Shown here in pieces: positions 1 to 8,476 of a stretch of 64,000 nucleotides of DNA (position 1 is the first letter of the stretch; the number at the start of each line of letters is the position of its first letter). The notes under the pieces are model-generated. The model saw nothing but the letters and a program-made list of their open reading frames with translations. It had not been told where the DNA came from and did not search any database. This DNA is from Pseudoramibacter fermentans (GTDB lineage Bacteria > Bacillota > Clostridia > Eubacteriales > Eubacteriaceae). The DNA lies in NCBI GenBank assembly GCA_009493725.1, contig VOGB01000004.1, positions 248,001-312,000 on the forward strand, in the 5' to 3' direction. The translations under genes and the position numbers were made by a program.

Positions 1-655
1 GACTTACGATAAGTCTGAACTCTTTGATCTGGATGCCGCTGTGGCTCAGGTCAAAAAAATGGCAACTGCCAAATTCGATGAAACCATCGAACTGCACGCA
101 CGCTTAGGCGTCGACTCCCGCCACGCCGACCAGCAGGTCCGCGGCTCTGTCGTGCTTCCGAACGGCACCGGGAACACTGTCCGCGTTCTGGTTGTCGCAA
201 AGGGCGACAAGCTGAAGGAAGCGGAAGAAGCCGGCGCAGATTACTTCGGCGAAGACGAAATCATCGAAAAGATTCAGAAAGAAAACTGGTTCGATTTCGA
301 CGTCCTGATCGCCACCCCGGATATGATGGGCAAGGTCGGCCGCTTGGGCCGTATCCTCGGGCCGAAGGGCTTGATGCCAAACCCGAAATCCGGCACGGTT
401 ACGATGGACATCGCGAAGGCCGTCAAGGACACCAAGGCTGGGAAAGTGGAATACCGTCTGGACAAGGCGAACATCATCCACGTCATCATCGGCAAGGCTT
501 CCTTCACCGAAGAACAACTGACCCAGAACTTGACTGTGCTGCTCGACGCGCTGAAAAAGGCGAAACCGGCTGCAGCCAAAGGTCAGTACTTCAGAAGCGT
601 CACCCTCGCTTCGACCATGGGCCCTGGCGTCAGAATCAACCCGGCAAGAATTTAA
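1..655 (+). CDS. rplA: 50S ribosomal protein L1 (5' end outside window)
   Basis: Binds 23S rRNA at the L1 stalk, helps release of E-site tRNA, and in many bacteria represses translation of its own operon. The reading frame is open from base 2, so the N-terminus (roughly 15 residues, judged from the usual length of about 230) lies outside the window; 217 codons are visible. The TATAKFDETIELH-like segment and the GRLGRILGPKGLMPNPK signature identify the family. A strong promoter starts 10 bp after the stop, so L1 and L10 are at least partly separate transcription units. Confidence 0.97.
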   Translation, partial: TYDKSELFDLDAAVAQVKKMATAKFDETIELHARLGVDSRHADQQVRGSVVLPNGTGNTVRVLVVAKGDKLKEAEEAGADYFGEDEIIEKIQKENWFDFDVLIATPDMMGKVGRLGRILGPKGLMPNPKSGTVTMDIAKAVKDTKAGKVEYRLDKANIIHVIIGKASFTEEQLTQNLTVLLDALKKAKPAAAKGQYFRSVTLASTMGPGVRINPARI

Positions 656-665
656 CAAAAAGGGC

Positions 666-694
666 TTGACACCCTAAAGGGTTTTTGATAATAT
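666..694 (+). promoter_or_regulatory. Sigma-A promoter of rplJ-rplL
   Basis: TTGACA at 666-671 and TAATAT at 689-694 are 17 bp apart, directly after the rplA stop codon. It gives rplJL its own start and a leader of about 200 nt. Confidence 0.8.
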
Positions 695-699
695 ACTCT

Positions 700-831
700 A
701 GTCTGAAATAGGCACAACAGAATATCATTCATCCATAGACAGCAGGGACTGTTCGTTTAAAAAGCCTGCCGAGGGTGTCGCAAGCACGAATACATGGGCT
801 TTCTTCACCTGGGTGAAGGAAGCCTTTATTT
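700..831 (+). promoter_or_regulatory. L10 (rplJ) leader with attenuator hairpin
   Basis: Long untranslated leader between the promoter and rplJ, in the position of the L10 leader that binds L10/(L7/L12)4 in Firmicutes. A 13-bp stem (797-809 with 812-824, one wobble pair) followed by a T-rich run at 825-833 forms an intrinsic terminator inside the leader. The upstream part (about 705-795) probably holds the L10-binding fold, giving feedback by premature termination. The position and hairpin are seen; the ligand is inferred. Confidence 0.7.
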
Positions 832-897
832 TTGACAGCAAATGTCAGAAAGCCTTCTGCATCTGATTTTTGTAAAAATCTAAAAAAGGAGGAAAAT

Positions 898-1431
898 ATG
901 CCCAATCTGGAAGCAAAAAAAGCGCTGGTCGCTGAAATTGCGGAAAAATTAAAAGCATCACAGGGTACGATCGTCGTCGACTACCGCGGCCTCAACGTCG
1001 AAGAAGTCACCGAACTGAGAGATAAAGCCCGTGAACAGGGAATCGAATACAAGGTTTACAAGAATTCGAGCCTGCGCTTTGCCGCAAAGGAAGCGGGACA
1101 GGAAGGCCTTTTGGAATCTCTGAAGGGACCGTCCGCTATCGCGTTTTGTGAATCGGATCCAATCGCACCAGCCAAATTAATGGCGGATTTCGCGAAGGAT
1201 CACGAAAACCTTGAAATCAAATCCGGCGTCGTCGACGGCAAAGTCGTCAGCGTCGATGAAATCCAGGCACTCGCAAAACTCCCGAGCCGCGAAGAACTCG
1301 TCGCGATGACATTGAGAGGTCTCAACGCACCGATCACTGGCTTCGTCAACGTCCTCAACGGCACCATCAAGGGATTGGTCGTCGCACTGTCTGCGATTGC
1401 CGACAAGAAAAAAGAAGAAGAAGCTGCCTAA
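898..1431 (+). CDS. rplJ: 50S ribosomal protein L10
   Basis: Base of the L7/L12 stalk; anchors L7/L12 dimers that recruit translation GTPases. The start chosen is the ATG at 898, behind a strong AAAGGAGG site; an in-frame upstream GTG/ATG extension would run into the leader terminator. It gives 177 residues, normal for the family. The N-terminal segment with GTIVVDYRGLNVEEVTELR and the C-terminal Ala/Glu/Lys-rich helix that carries L7/L12 are both present. rplL follows after 54 bp. Confidence 0.97.
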   Translation: MPNLEAKKALVAEIAEKLKASQGTIVVDYRGLNVEEVTELRDKAREQGIEYKVYKNSSLRFAAKEAGQEGLLESLKGPSAIAFCESDPIAPAKLMADFAKDHENLEIKSGVVDGKVVSVDEIQALAKLPSREELVAMTLRGLNAPITGFVNVLNGTIKGLVVALSAIADKKKEEEAA

Positions 1432-1485
1432 GCGGTTTCTGCGGAACACAAAGAATTTTAATTTTAACAAATTAGGAGAAATAAA

Positions 1486-1863
1486 ATGAGCGAAAAAGTA
1501 GAAAAGTTAATTGAAGACGTAAAAGGCTTAACTGTTCTCGAATTATCAGAATTAGTATCTGCACTGGAAGACGAATTCGGCGTAAGCGCTGCTGCACCTG
1601 TCGCTGTTGCTGCTGCACCTGGTGCTGCTGGTGGCGATGCTGCTGCTGAAAAGACTGAATTCGACGTCGTCCTGAAGGAAGTCGGCGATCAGAAGATCAA
1701 AGTCATCAAAGTTGTCCGCGAACTCACAGGCCTGGGCCTGAAGGACGCAAAGGCTCTCGTCGACGGCGCACCGAAGACTGTCAAGGAAGCGGTCGCAAAG
1801 GACGAAGCAGAAGAAATGAAAGCCAAGATCGAAGAAGTCGGCGCTACTGTCGAACTCAAATAA
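1486..1863 (+). CDS. rplL: 50S ribosomal protein L7/L12
   Basis: Stalk protein that contacts elongation factors. At 125 residues it has the N-terminal dimerisation helix (residues about 1-33), an Ala/Gly-rich hinge (about 35-55) and a C-terminal domain containing KIKVIKVVRELTGLGLKDAK and the VKEAV helix. The start ATG has AGGAGA upstream. A good terminator follows 30 bp after the stop, and rpoB, which follows rplL in most bacteria, is not in the next 60 kb on this strand. Confidence 0.98.
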   Translation: MSEKVEKLIEDVKGLTVLELSELVSALEDEFGVSAAAPVAVAAAPGAAGGDAAAEKTEFDVVLKEVGDQKIKVIKVVRELTGLGLKDAKALVDGAPKTVKEAVAKDEAEEMKAKIEEVGATVELK

Positions 1864-1892
1864 TTCGGTCTCGAATTTATTTTTCAAACACG

Positions 1893-1921
1893 GACCTGCC
1901 CATTTGGGCGGGTCTTTTTTT
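1893..1921 (+). terminator. Intrinsic terminator after rplL
   Basis: Nine-bp stem (1893-1901 with 1906-1914, one wobble pair), 4-nt loop, then seven or more T. It ends the rplJL unit. Confidence 0.9.
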
Positions 1922-2023
1922 GTTTTTACGCCGCCTCGCCGTAAAATTACAGGCATTTTCTCTAAAAATGCTTTATAATATAATCAATTACGTAAAATTA
2001 CAAATCACAAGAGGAGGCCGACG

Positions 2024-2683
2024 ATGGCAGACAGAGATAAAACGATCCGGGACCGCGATCAGATCGAACCGAAGCAGTGGGTGAAATGGGCGCAGACGCT
2101 CCAGGCCGAAGCCCAGAGCGGCCTGGCCTACGCGACCAATCCCTTTGATATCGAGCGCTACGAACGGCTCCGGGCGCTTTCGGTGGAGATCATGAACACC
2201 TACACCGAGGCGGGGATGGACAAGGTGCGCACGATGTTTGCAAGCGAAACCGGCTACCAGACGCCGAAAATCGACGTGCGGGGCGCCGTCGTGAAAAACG
2301 GCAAGATCCTGCTGGTTCAGGAAAAGCTCAACGAGGACCGCTGGTCCCTGCCCGGGGGCTGGGCCGACGTGGGCCTGTCCCTGAAGGAAAACATCGAAAA
2401 AGAGGTGCGGGAGGAAGCCGGCCTCGAGGTTGTGGCGACGCGCCTGGTCGCGATTTACAACTGGCTGAAAAGCTACGTCGACGCGCCTTTCTCGATGTAC
2501 AAGATGGTCATGCTCTGCGAGCCGAAGGGGGCCGGCCATTTCGTCGACAACGCCGAGACGGAAAACGTCGCCTATTTCAGCCTAGGGGAGCTGCCGCCTT
2601 TGACCCGCAAGGTCAGCCGGGACTTGATCGTCCGCTGCCTTTCGGCGTCCAAGGACTGGGACTACGAGCCCTATATCGAATAG
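2024..2683 (+). CDS. NUDIX hydrolase with N-terminal NUDIX-associated domain
   Basis: Probable nucleoside-diphosphate-X pyrophosphatase; family relatives with this architecture hydrolyse ADP-ribose-type substrates. Residues 1-75 form the helical N-terminal domain seen in this subfamily (ERYERLRALSVEIMN region). The catalytic domain starts near residue 80 and carries the Nudix box at about 111-134, ending KEVREEAGL with the metal-binding glutamates. The first conserved glutamate of the textbook box is replaced by Leu, as happens in this subgroup. AGGAGG precedes the ATG. It appears to be a single-gene unit. The substrate cannot be told from sequence. Confidence 0.9.
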   Translation: MADRDKTIRDRDQIEPKQWVKWAQTLQAEAQSGLAYATNPFDIERYERLRALSVEIMNTYTEAGMDKVRTMFASETGYQTPKIDVRGAVVKNGKILLVQEKLNEDRWSLPGGWADVGLSLKENIEKEVREEAGLEVVATRLVAIYNWLKSYVDAPFSMYKMVMLCEPKGAGHFVDNAETENVAYFSLGELPPLTRKVSRDLIVRCLSASKDWDYEPYIE

Positions 2684-2715
2684 GCGGGATTCGCCCTAAA
2701 ACGGCCTGAATTGGC

Positions 2716-2745
2716 TTGACAAGTCAATTCGCTATCGTTTATAAT
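2716..2745 (+). promoter_or_regulatory. Promoter of the SRP RNA
   Basis: Perfect consensus boxes TTGACA (2716-2721) and TATAAT (2740-2745), 18 bp apart, with the expected RNA start about 6 bp downstream. Confidence 0.88.
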
Positions 2746-2750
2746 GACTA

Positions 2751-3021
2751 GGCACTAGACGGGGAAGTAGCGGCTCCCTGTAACCTGAAATCCGCTATAG
2801 CAGGGTTGAATTCCCCAATGAGGGAGCCGTGCTCGATGCCGAGTCAGCGCGTAAGTGGTGTTGAAGGCTGGACTCTGCGCAATAAGACCCTGTGAACCCT
2901 GTCAGATTCGGAAGGAAGCAGCAGTAAGCAGGCAACCTTATGTGCCGCAGAACCATCTGGCCGGAGCTAACTGCCCGAAGGACGGTCGAAATCGGTTTTC
3001 AAAGCGGGGTGTGCTTTTTTT
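2751..3021 (+). ncRNA. ffs: Signal recognition particle RNA, long Gram-positive type (with Alu domain)
   Basis: Scaffold of the SRP, binding Ffh and targeting nascent membrane proteins. The conserved domain IV apical motif GTCAGATTCGGAAGGAAGCA lies near 2897-2922. The RNA of about 265 nt, closing its 5' GCAC (about 2752) with a 3' GTGC (about 3011), is the long Bacillus/Clostridium form with an Alu domain rather than the short 4.5S form. A T-run at 3015-3021 ends it. The short reading frame that runs through it is not a gene. Confidence 0.92.
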
Positions 3022-3102
3022 ATGTGTAAAATCCGCGTGAAGATACAAAACGGGCCAGAAATGGCAAATTATTGTCAAGATATTTTCATCCTCTTCAAGA
3101 CC

Positions 3103-3165
3103 TGTTATAATTTTAGTTGGATAAAACTGTGACAATCGTTATCATCATGGGGCCTAACCATGATG
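3103..3165 (+). promoter_or_regulatory. Extended -10 promoter and leader hairpin before the alcohol dehydrogenase
   Basis: TG-N-TATAAT at 3103-3111 is an extended -10 element with no convincing -35. Downstream, a perfect 8-bp stem (3143-3150 with 3158-3165) is followed by a T-rich stretch. This could be an attenuator or an operator for the gene at 3197; neither role is proven. Confidence 0.4.
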
Positions 3166-3196
3166 CTGTTTTCTTTAAATCGTAAAGGGGGTTCTT

Positions 3197-4360
3197 ATGA
3201 GCAAAATGAATACCGTCCGCGGATTCCAGGTGAAGCCGCAAATTTGGTACGGTATTGGATCACTTAAAAAACTCGCGGACTTTCATTTTAACAAAGTCTG
3301 CATCGTAACCGATGAAGGTATGGTCAAATTCGGTCTTTTGGATATGGTAACGGACGTGCTCGACGAAGCCGGCGTGACCTATCACATTTTCGACGACGTC
3401 AAGCCGAACCCGACGTCTGATATTGTCGAAAAGGGTGTGGCCCACATGCTGACCCAGCGGCCGCAGGCGTTAATCGCCTTGGGCGGCGGCTCGTCCATCG
3501 ATACCGCGAAGGGCATCATCTACTACACCAACAATTTCAAGCAGATTTTCCTCGATCCGCAGCTGGTTCAGAATCCGCATTTCATCGCGATTCCGACGAC
3601 CGCTGGAACGGGCTCTGAAGTCACGGATTACGCCGTCATCACCGACGTGGACACCGGCACGAAGATTCCTTTAAGCGAATCGATGATGATGCCGGATACG
3701 GCGATTCTCGACCCGACGCTGATCGAATCGGTGCCGGCGGGGGCGACCGCCGCGACGGGCATGGACGTGCTGACCCACGCCATCGAAGCCTACGTCTCCA
3801 CGGGCAATAACCCGTTCTCGAGATGCTACTCGTCCAAAGCGACCGAACTCGTGTGCAAGAGCCTGAAAGCCTGCTACGACGACGGCCACGACCTGGAAAG
3901 CAAGGCCAGCATGCAGATCGCCTCGACGATGGCCGGTATCGCGTTTAACAGCGCGGGCCTCGGCATGGCACACGCCATCGCCCACACCATCGGCGCCCAG
4001 TATCATCTGCCCCACGGCTTGGCCTGCGCCATCGCGCTGCCTTACGTCATTGCCTACAACGGGATCGACGAACGCGCCGAATACCTGTACGGCCGCCTGC
4101 TCCACGCCCTGGGCATCCACAAGGATGAAGGACGCACGGCATCCGCAACCTTTGTCAGAATGATCGTCAAGCTGATGAAGTCGATGGATCTGCCGCTCTG
4201 CCTCGACGAAAGCCGCTCGGATACGTCCGATTACGACGAAGTCCGCAGCACGCTGATCAAAAAGGCGATGGCCGACGCGACACTGAAGACCAACCCGGTT
4301 CAGCCGAGCGAAGAAGACATGGGCAAGATCCTCGATCTGGTCTGCCACGGCGTCTTCTAA
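3197..4360 (+). CDS. Iron-containing (type III) alcohol dehydrogenase
   Basis: NAD(P)-dependent, metal-requiring oxidoreductase interconverting an alcohol and an aldehyde in the cytosol, likely for fermentative redox balance. At 387 residues it matches the family. The nucleotide-binding GGGSSID motif is at about residues 96-102, the PTTAGTGSEVT signature at about 134-144, and metal ligands sit in GMDVLTHAIEAY and in AHAIAHTIGAQYHLPHG. The closest remembered relatives are PduQ/1-propanol and butanol dehydrogenases, but the substrate cannot be fixed. It stands alone, between its own promoter and a strong terminator. Confidence 0.93.
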   Translation: MSKMNTVRGFQVKPQIWYGIGSLKKLADFHFNKVCIVTDEGMVKFGLLDMVTDVLDEAGVTYHIFDDVKPNPTSDIVEKGVAHMLTQRPQALIALGGGSSIDTAKGIIYYTNNFKQIFLDPQLVQNPHFIAIPTTAGTGSEVTDYAVITDVDTGTKIPLSESMMMPDTAILDPTLIESVPAGATAATGMDVLTHAIEAYVSTGNNPFSRCYSSKATELVCKSLKACYDDGHDLESKASMQIASTMAGIAFNSAGLGMAHAIAHTIGAQYHLPHGLACAIALPYVIAYNGIDERAEYLYGRLLHALGIHKDEGRTASATFVRMIVKLMKSMDLPLCLDESRSDTSDYDEVRSTLIKKAMADATLKTNPVQPSEEDMGKILDLVCHGVF

Positions 4361-4380
4361 ACTTAAAGTTCAAACACATT

Positions 4381-4420
4381 ATCCTTTTATTGGGGTCCGC
4401 CCTGATAAAAGGATTTTTTT
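4381..4420 (+). terminator. Intrinsic terminator after the alcohol dehydrogenase
   Basis: Perfect 10-bp stem (4381-4390 with 4405-4414), 14-nt loop, then a run of T to 4421. Confidence 0.9.
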
Positions 4421-4476
4421 ATGTTAAAATATTTTCTCAAGCGATAATTTTTTAATTTGAGAAAGGAGGCCGCGGC

Positions 4477-6633
4477 ATGCGTCGAATCGAAGAGGTGGAC
4501 CAGTTTTTAAAACACGGCGGCATTGCGAAGCCCCTGGCCCTCGGGGACCAGCAGCTTCAAGCTGTCGCCCGCACCGAGGGGCAGACGCTGCTCCTCGCGG
4601 TGCCAGGAAGCGGCAAGACCACGGTGGTCATCTGCCGGCTGGCCTACATGATCGGGGCCCTCGGCGTGAACCCGGGGGACATCCTGACCCTGACCTTCTC
4701 CCGGGCCGGGGCCGCCGATTTGGCCGAGCGCTACCGGGAGCTCTGCGGCGCCCATTTGGCTCGGCCGCGGTTTTCGACGATTCACAGCTTCGCGCTGTCG
4801 GTGATCCGCGCTTACGAGCGCATCTACAACAAGAAGGCCTTCGACGTCCTCGAGGACGGCACTCAGGTCGTCCGGGAGATTTACCGGGGGATTTACCACT
4901 CGTGGCCCACGGACAGCGACATGGCGGACATCCAGTCGGCGCTGTCGCTGATACAGAACAAGATGCTGACCCGGGCCCAGATCGCCGAGGTCAAGGTCGG
5001 GGACATGCCGATCGAGAAGCTCTTCGGCGCCTACAGCCGCTACAAGCGCCGCCACCACCTGATGGATTTCGACGATATGCTGGTTTACGCCTACAGGCTC
5101 CTCAAAAAGCACAAGCGGCTCCTGAACTATTTTAAAGAACAGTACCATTACCTCAACGTCGACGAGGCCCAGGACACCTCGACGCTGCAGTTCGCGATCA
5201 TCGGGCTGCTCACCGGGCGGGACGGCAACCTGCTCGTCGTCGGGGACGAGGACCAGAGCATCTACGGCTTCCGGGGCGCGAGCCCGAAGGAACTCCTCCA
5301 GTTTCAGAAGCGCTATCCGAAGGGGCAGGTGCTGCTGATGGAGACGAACCGGCGCTCGACGGCCGATCTGGTGGCCGCGGCGGACCAGTTCATCCGGCTG
5401 AACAAGGAACGATACCCGAAGCATATGGTCACCGCCAACCCCAAGGGCCTTAAACCGGTGCGGCGGGTGGTGGCGTCGGTGGAGGCCCAGTACGACTACC
5501 TCGGGACGGCGGTGCGCCAGGAGGGAAAGCGCACGGCCATTCTCTACCGCAACAACGACTCGGCGATCCCGCTGATCGACCGCTTCGAGCGGGAGCACCT
5601 GCGCTACCGCCTGAAGGAGCACAGCCCGCTGTTCTTCTCCCATTTCGTCGTCCGGGACATCGCCGACTTCTTCGCCTTCGCCCAGGACATGACGGATTAC
5701 GAGGTGTTCACCCGCATTTACTACAAGATGGACTGCGCGATCTCGAAAAAGCAGATGCAGCTGGTAGGGCGCAAATCGCCGGAAACCTCGGTGTTCGACG
5801 CGCTGTTCGCGCTGTCGGACGTGCCGGACTGGATGGCCGACAAATGGGCCGACGAGGAGGCGGGCTTTAAAAAGCTCGCCGCAATGCCCCCGGGCCCCGG
5901 CGTGCACTACATCGTCGACGAGCTGGGCTACCGGGAGCATTTGGCCTTTCGGGTGCAGAATGGCTGCCGGGAGGAAACCCTGGTGCAGAAGCTCAACATC
6001 CTGCAGATCCTCGCGGGCCGGGAGCCGACCCAGGACGCCTTCTTCGACAGACTCACGGATTTGAAGTCATTAATCGCCCACCACGAGGTGGACACCACCG
6101 GCGCGGTGACCTTGTCGACGATCCACTCCAGCAAGGGGCTGGAATTCGACAAGGTTTACATCATCGACGCGGTGGAGGGGGAATTCCCGTCCCAGGCGGC
6201 CCTGGAGGACTCCGCTGAGGGCCGGGCCCTGTACAACGAGGAGGTGCGCCTGTTCTACGTCGGGGTGACCCGGGCGCGCACCGAGGTGGAGCTGGTCAGC
6301 GTCCGCGGGCGGAAGGAATCCCGGTTCGTGGCGGCCTATTTGGGGGAAAAGAAGCAGAAAAAGCGGAAATCCGCCCATAAAAAAACGCCCCTCGGGGCGG
6401 TGAAAGCGGCGATGGACCGGCGTCGGGAGCTGGAGCGTCTGCGCGGCGCCAGCGCCGAAAAGGCCAAGCGCTGGCACACCGGCGACACTCTGATTCACAA
6501 GAAATTCGGGACGGGCAAAATCTTAAAAATCGACGGCGTGACGGCGGCGGTCCGCTTCGACGGGGAGCAGACCCCGCGGCAGATCGATTTGGCGGTCTGC
6601 GAGGGCCGGCATTTAATCCGGCGCGTGCAGTGA
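4477..6633 (+). CDS. UvrD/PcrA-like SF1A DNA helicase
   Basis: 3'-5' DNA helicase of the UvrD/Rep superfamily, acting in repair or replication restart. In order: Walker A AVPGSGKT (residues about 41-48), TLTFSRAGA motif Ia, the Walker B VDEAQD (about 227-232), GDEDQSIYGFRGA motif III (about 255-267), TIHSSKGLEFDKV motif V (about 547) and VGVTRARTEVEL motif VI (about 598). The last 60 residues after a Lys-rich linker form a small Tudor-like tail (KFGTGKILKID), as in PcrA. At 718 residues it is a little shorter than PcrA. AAAGGAGG precedes the ATG. Its 3' end overlaps lspA convergently by 21 bp. Confidence 0.93.
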   Translation: MRRIEEVDQFLKHGGIAKPLALGDQQLQAVARTEGQTLLLAVPGSGKTTVVICRLAYMIGALGVNPGDILTLTFSRAGAADLAERYRELCGAHLARPRFSTIHSFALSVIRAYERIYNKKAFDVLEDGTQVVREIYRGIYHSWPTDSDMADIQSALSLIQNKMLTRAQIAEVKVGDMPIEKLFGAYSRYKRRHHLMDFDDMLVYAYRLLKKHKRLLNYFKEQYHYLNVDEAQDTSTLQFAIIGLLTGRDGNLLVVGDEDQSIYGFRGASPKELLQFQKRYPKGQVLLMETNRRSTADLVAAADQFIRLNKERYPKHMVTANPKGLKPVRRVVASVEAQYDYLGTAVRQEGKRTAILYRNNDSAIPLIDRFEREHLRYRLKEHSPLFFSHFVVRDIADFFAFAQDMTDYEVFTRIYYKMDCAISKKQMQLVGRKSPETSVFDALFALSDVPDWMADKWADEEAGFKKLAAMPPGPGVHYIVDELGYREHLAFRVQNGCREETLVQKLNILQILAGREPTQDAFFDRLTDLKSLIAHHEVDTTGAVTLSTIHSSKGLEFDKVYIIDAVEGEFPSQAALEDSAEGRALYNEEVRLFYVGVTRARTEVELVSVRGRKESRFVAAYLGEKKQKKRKSAHKKTPLGAVKAAMDRRRELERLRGASAEKAKRWHTGDTLIHKKFGTGKILKIDGVTAAVRFDGEQTPRQIDLAVCEGRHLIRRVQ

Positions 6634-7074
6634 GTGCTTGACGACCTGAATCATGATCAGGGCGCAGCCGACGACGACGAAGCAGTCGGCGACGTTGAAA
6701 ATCGCGAAGCCGATGAGCCTGAAATCGAAGAAATCGACGACGTAGCCCAGGCGGATGCGGTCGATCAGGTTGCCGACCGCGCCGCCGATGACCAGCGCGA
6801 AGGCGGTGTTCATCGTCAGATAAGCCTTGGTTTTGGGCAGGCTCACCAGCAGCCAGACCAGCACCGCGATCAGCGCCGAGGTGAGGACGATTAAGAAGAT
6901 CGACTTGCCGGCGAAAATGCTGAAGGCGGCGCCGGTGTTTTCGATGTAGGTCAGGTGAAAGACCCGCGGGATGATGGGCACCGTCGTCACCGGGGCGAGA
7001 AAACGCACCGCCAGGGCCTTGACAATTTGGTCGAAGGCGACGCAGACGGCGATGACTATCGCGTAAAAGATCAT
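6613..7074 (-). CDS. lspA: Lipoprotein signal peptidase (signal peptidase II)
   Basis: Membrane aspartyl protease that cleaves signal peptides of diacylglyceryl-prolipoproteins. The start at 7074 is preferred because AGGAGGG stands 7-8 bases upstream of that ATG and the product begins directly with transmembrane helix 1; in-frame codons further upstream lack a site. The 153 residues hold four hydrophobic segments, the ENTGAAFSIF signature and both catalytic aspartates in GNLIDRIR and VVDFFDF. It overlaps the 3' end of the helicase gene, so the transcripts are antisense over 21 bp. Confidence 0.94.
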   Translation of the reverse strand: MIFYAIVIAVCVAFDQIVKALAVRFLAPVTTVPIIPRVFHLTYIENTGAAFSIFAGKSIFLIVLTSALIAVLVWLLVSLPKTKAYLTMNTAFALVIGGAVGNLIDRIRLGYVVDFFDFRLIGFAIFNVADCFVVVGCALIMIQVVKHSLHAPD

Positions 7075-7150
7075 AGGAACCCTCCTGTGAGATAATTTAA
7101 ATTGTGACATTTCCAGTATATCATGAACCGGGCAAATCGCCCGGGTTTTA

Positions 7151-7179
7151 TTGAAATGGTCTGGATAAAATGATACACT
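7151..7179 (+). promoter_or_regulatory. Promoter of hisS cluster
   Basis: TTGAAA (7151-7156) and TACACT (7174-7179), spacing 17 bp, 48 bp before the hisS start. A GC-rich hairpin with a short T-tail (7128-7150) lies just upstream and may stop stray plus-strand transcription. Confidence 0.6.
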
Positions 7180-7227
7180 AGCAACAGTCAAAAAACCAAT
7201 ACTTTTTAGAAGGAATGAAATAGAATT

Positions 7228-8475
7228 ATGGAAAAAATATCAGCAAGCCCGGTCCGCGGCACCCGCGACATTCTCCCAGAAGAAATGCGCGTCCGCGACG
7301 AGCTGGAACACACCATTGCGGGGATTTATCGGGCCCACGGCTTTTCGCGCATCGAAACGCCGGCCCTGGAAAACATCGATCTGCTGCTGGGCTCCGACGG
7401 CGGCGACAACCTGAAGATGCTCTTCACCGTGCTGAAGCGCGGCAACAAGTTCAAGCCGACGGCGGACTCGACCCCCCACGACCTCTGCGACCAGGGGCTG
7501 CGCTACGATTTGACGCTGCCGCTGTCCCGGTTTTACGCCCACAATGCCGACCAGCTGGAATCGCCCTTTAAGGCGATCCAGATCGGCAACGTCTTCCGCG
7601 CGGAACGCCCCCAGAAGGGCCGCTTCCGCTCCTTCAAGCAGTGCGACATCGACATCATCGGCGACCCGAATGTGACGGCGGAAATTGAGCTGATCAACAC
7701 GACGGCGACGGCGCTGATGGCGGCCGGCTTCGAGGATTTCACGATCAAGGTCAACGACCGCAGACTCTTGACCCAGTTTATCCTGCAGGCGGGCTTTAAG
7801 GCCGAAGACGTCGGCTCGGTGTGCATCTCACTGGACAAGGTCGACAAGATCGGCACCGAAGGCATCAAGAAAGAACTCGTCGAAAAGGGCTACGATCAGG
7901 CCATGATCGACAAATTCGTCGACGCGGTGGACGACGTGAATTTGGACAACGTCGGCGACAAGGTGGACGCGCCGGAAGCGGTGGCCGATCTGAAGCGGGT
8001 GGTCGACACGATTACGCGCCTCGCGAAAGGACGCTTTCAGATCGAATTCGACTTCAACCTGATCCGCGGCATGGGCTATTACACCGGCGAAGTCTTTGAA
8101 GTGCGCTGGGGCGACGTGGGCTACTCCATCGCCGGGGGCGGCCGCTACGACAACATGATCGGCAAGTACATGAAGCAGTCGGTGCCGGCGGTGGGCTTCT
8201 CCATCGGCTTCGAACGCATCGTGGGCCTCCTGATGGAACGGGGCATCCACAAGCAGGGCGGGGCCAAGCGCGTCGCGCTGTTCCACCAGAAGAACGCCGA
8301 CATGGTCGACGTGATCGCCAAGGCCGACAGCCTGAGGAACGAAGGCTACGACGTCAACCTGATCGTCGAAAAGAAGAAGGTCGGCAAGCAGATCAATCAC
8401 TGCGAAGAACAGGGCTACGCCGGGTTCATGGTCTACGGCCGGGACACGGAAGTCCGCTTCTTCGAAGACAAGTAA
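7228..8475 (+). CDS. hisS: Histidyl-tRNA synthetase
   Basis: Class II aminoacyl-tRNA synthetase charging tRNA-His. It has motif 2 (FRAERPQKGRFRSFKQCDID at about residues 126-145), the histidine-specific RGMGYYTGEVFEV segment and motif 3 (GRYDNMIG with VGFSIGFERI), then a C-terminal anticodon-binding domain. At 415 residues it is normal. It heads a tight cluster with three RNA-processing genes: rlmL begins 1 bp after its stop. Confidence 0.97.
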   Translation: MEKISASPVRGTRDILPEEMRVRDELEHTIAGIYRAHGFSRIETPALENIDLLLGSDGGDNLKMLFTVLKRGNKFKPTADSTPHDLCDQGLRYDLTLPLSRFYAHNADQLESPFKAIQIGNVFRAERPQKGRFRSFKQCDIDIIGDPNVTAEIELINTTATALMAAGFEDFTIKVNDRRLLTQFILQAGFKAEDVGSVCISLDKVDKIGTEGIKKELVEKGYDQAMIDKFVDAVDDVNLDNVGDKVDAPEAVADLKRVVDTITRLAKGRFQIEFDFNLIRGMGYYTGEVFEVRWGDVGYSIAGGGRYDNMIGKYMKQSVPAVGFSIGFERIVGLLMERGIHKQGGAKRVALFHQKNADMVDVIAKADSLRNEGYDVNLIVEKKKVGKQINHCEEQGYAGFMVYGRDTEVRFFEDK

Positions 8476-8476
8476 G

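Noticed and set aside
2855..3040. Small frame in the SRP RNA region
   Set aside because: It lies wholly inside the folded RNA gene and its terminator.
4507..5940. Long open frame on the minus strand opposite the UvrD-like helicase
   Set aside because: It is a mirror of a GC-rich coding region, has no ribosome site, and its Pro/Arg/Val/His-rich product matches no family; similar mirrors lie opposite cysN, trpB and hisS.
7128..7150. GC-rich hairpin with short T-tail between lspA and hisS
   Set aside because: No plus-strand gene ends there, so it is not listed as a gene terminator; it may only block stray transcription.
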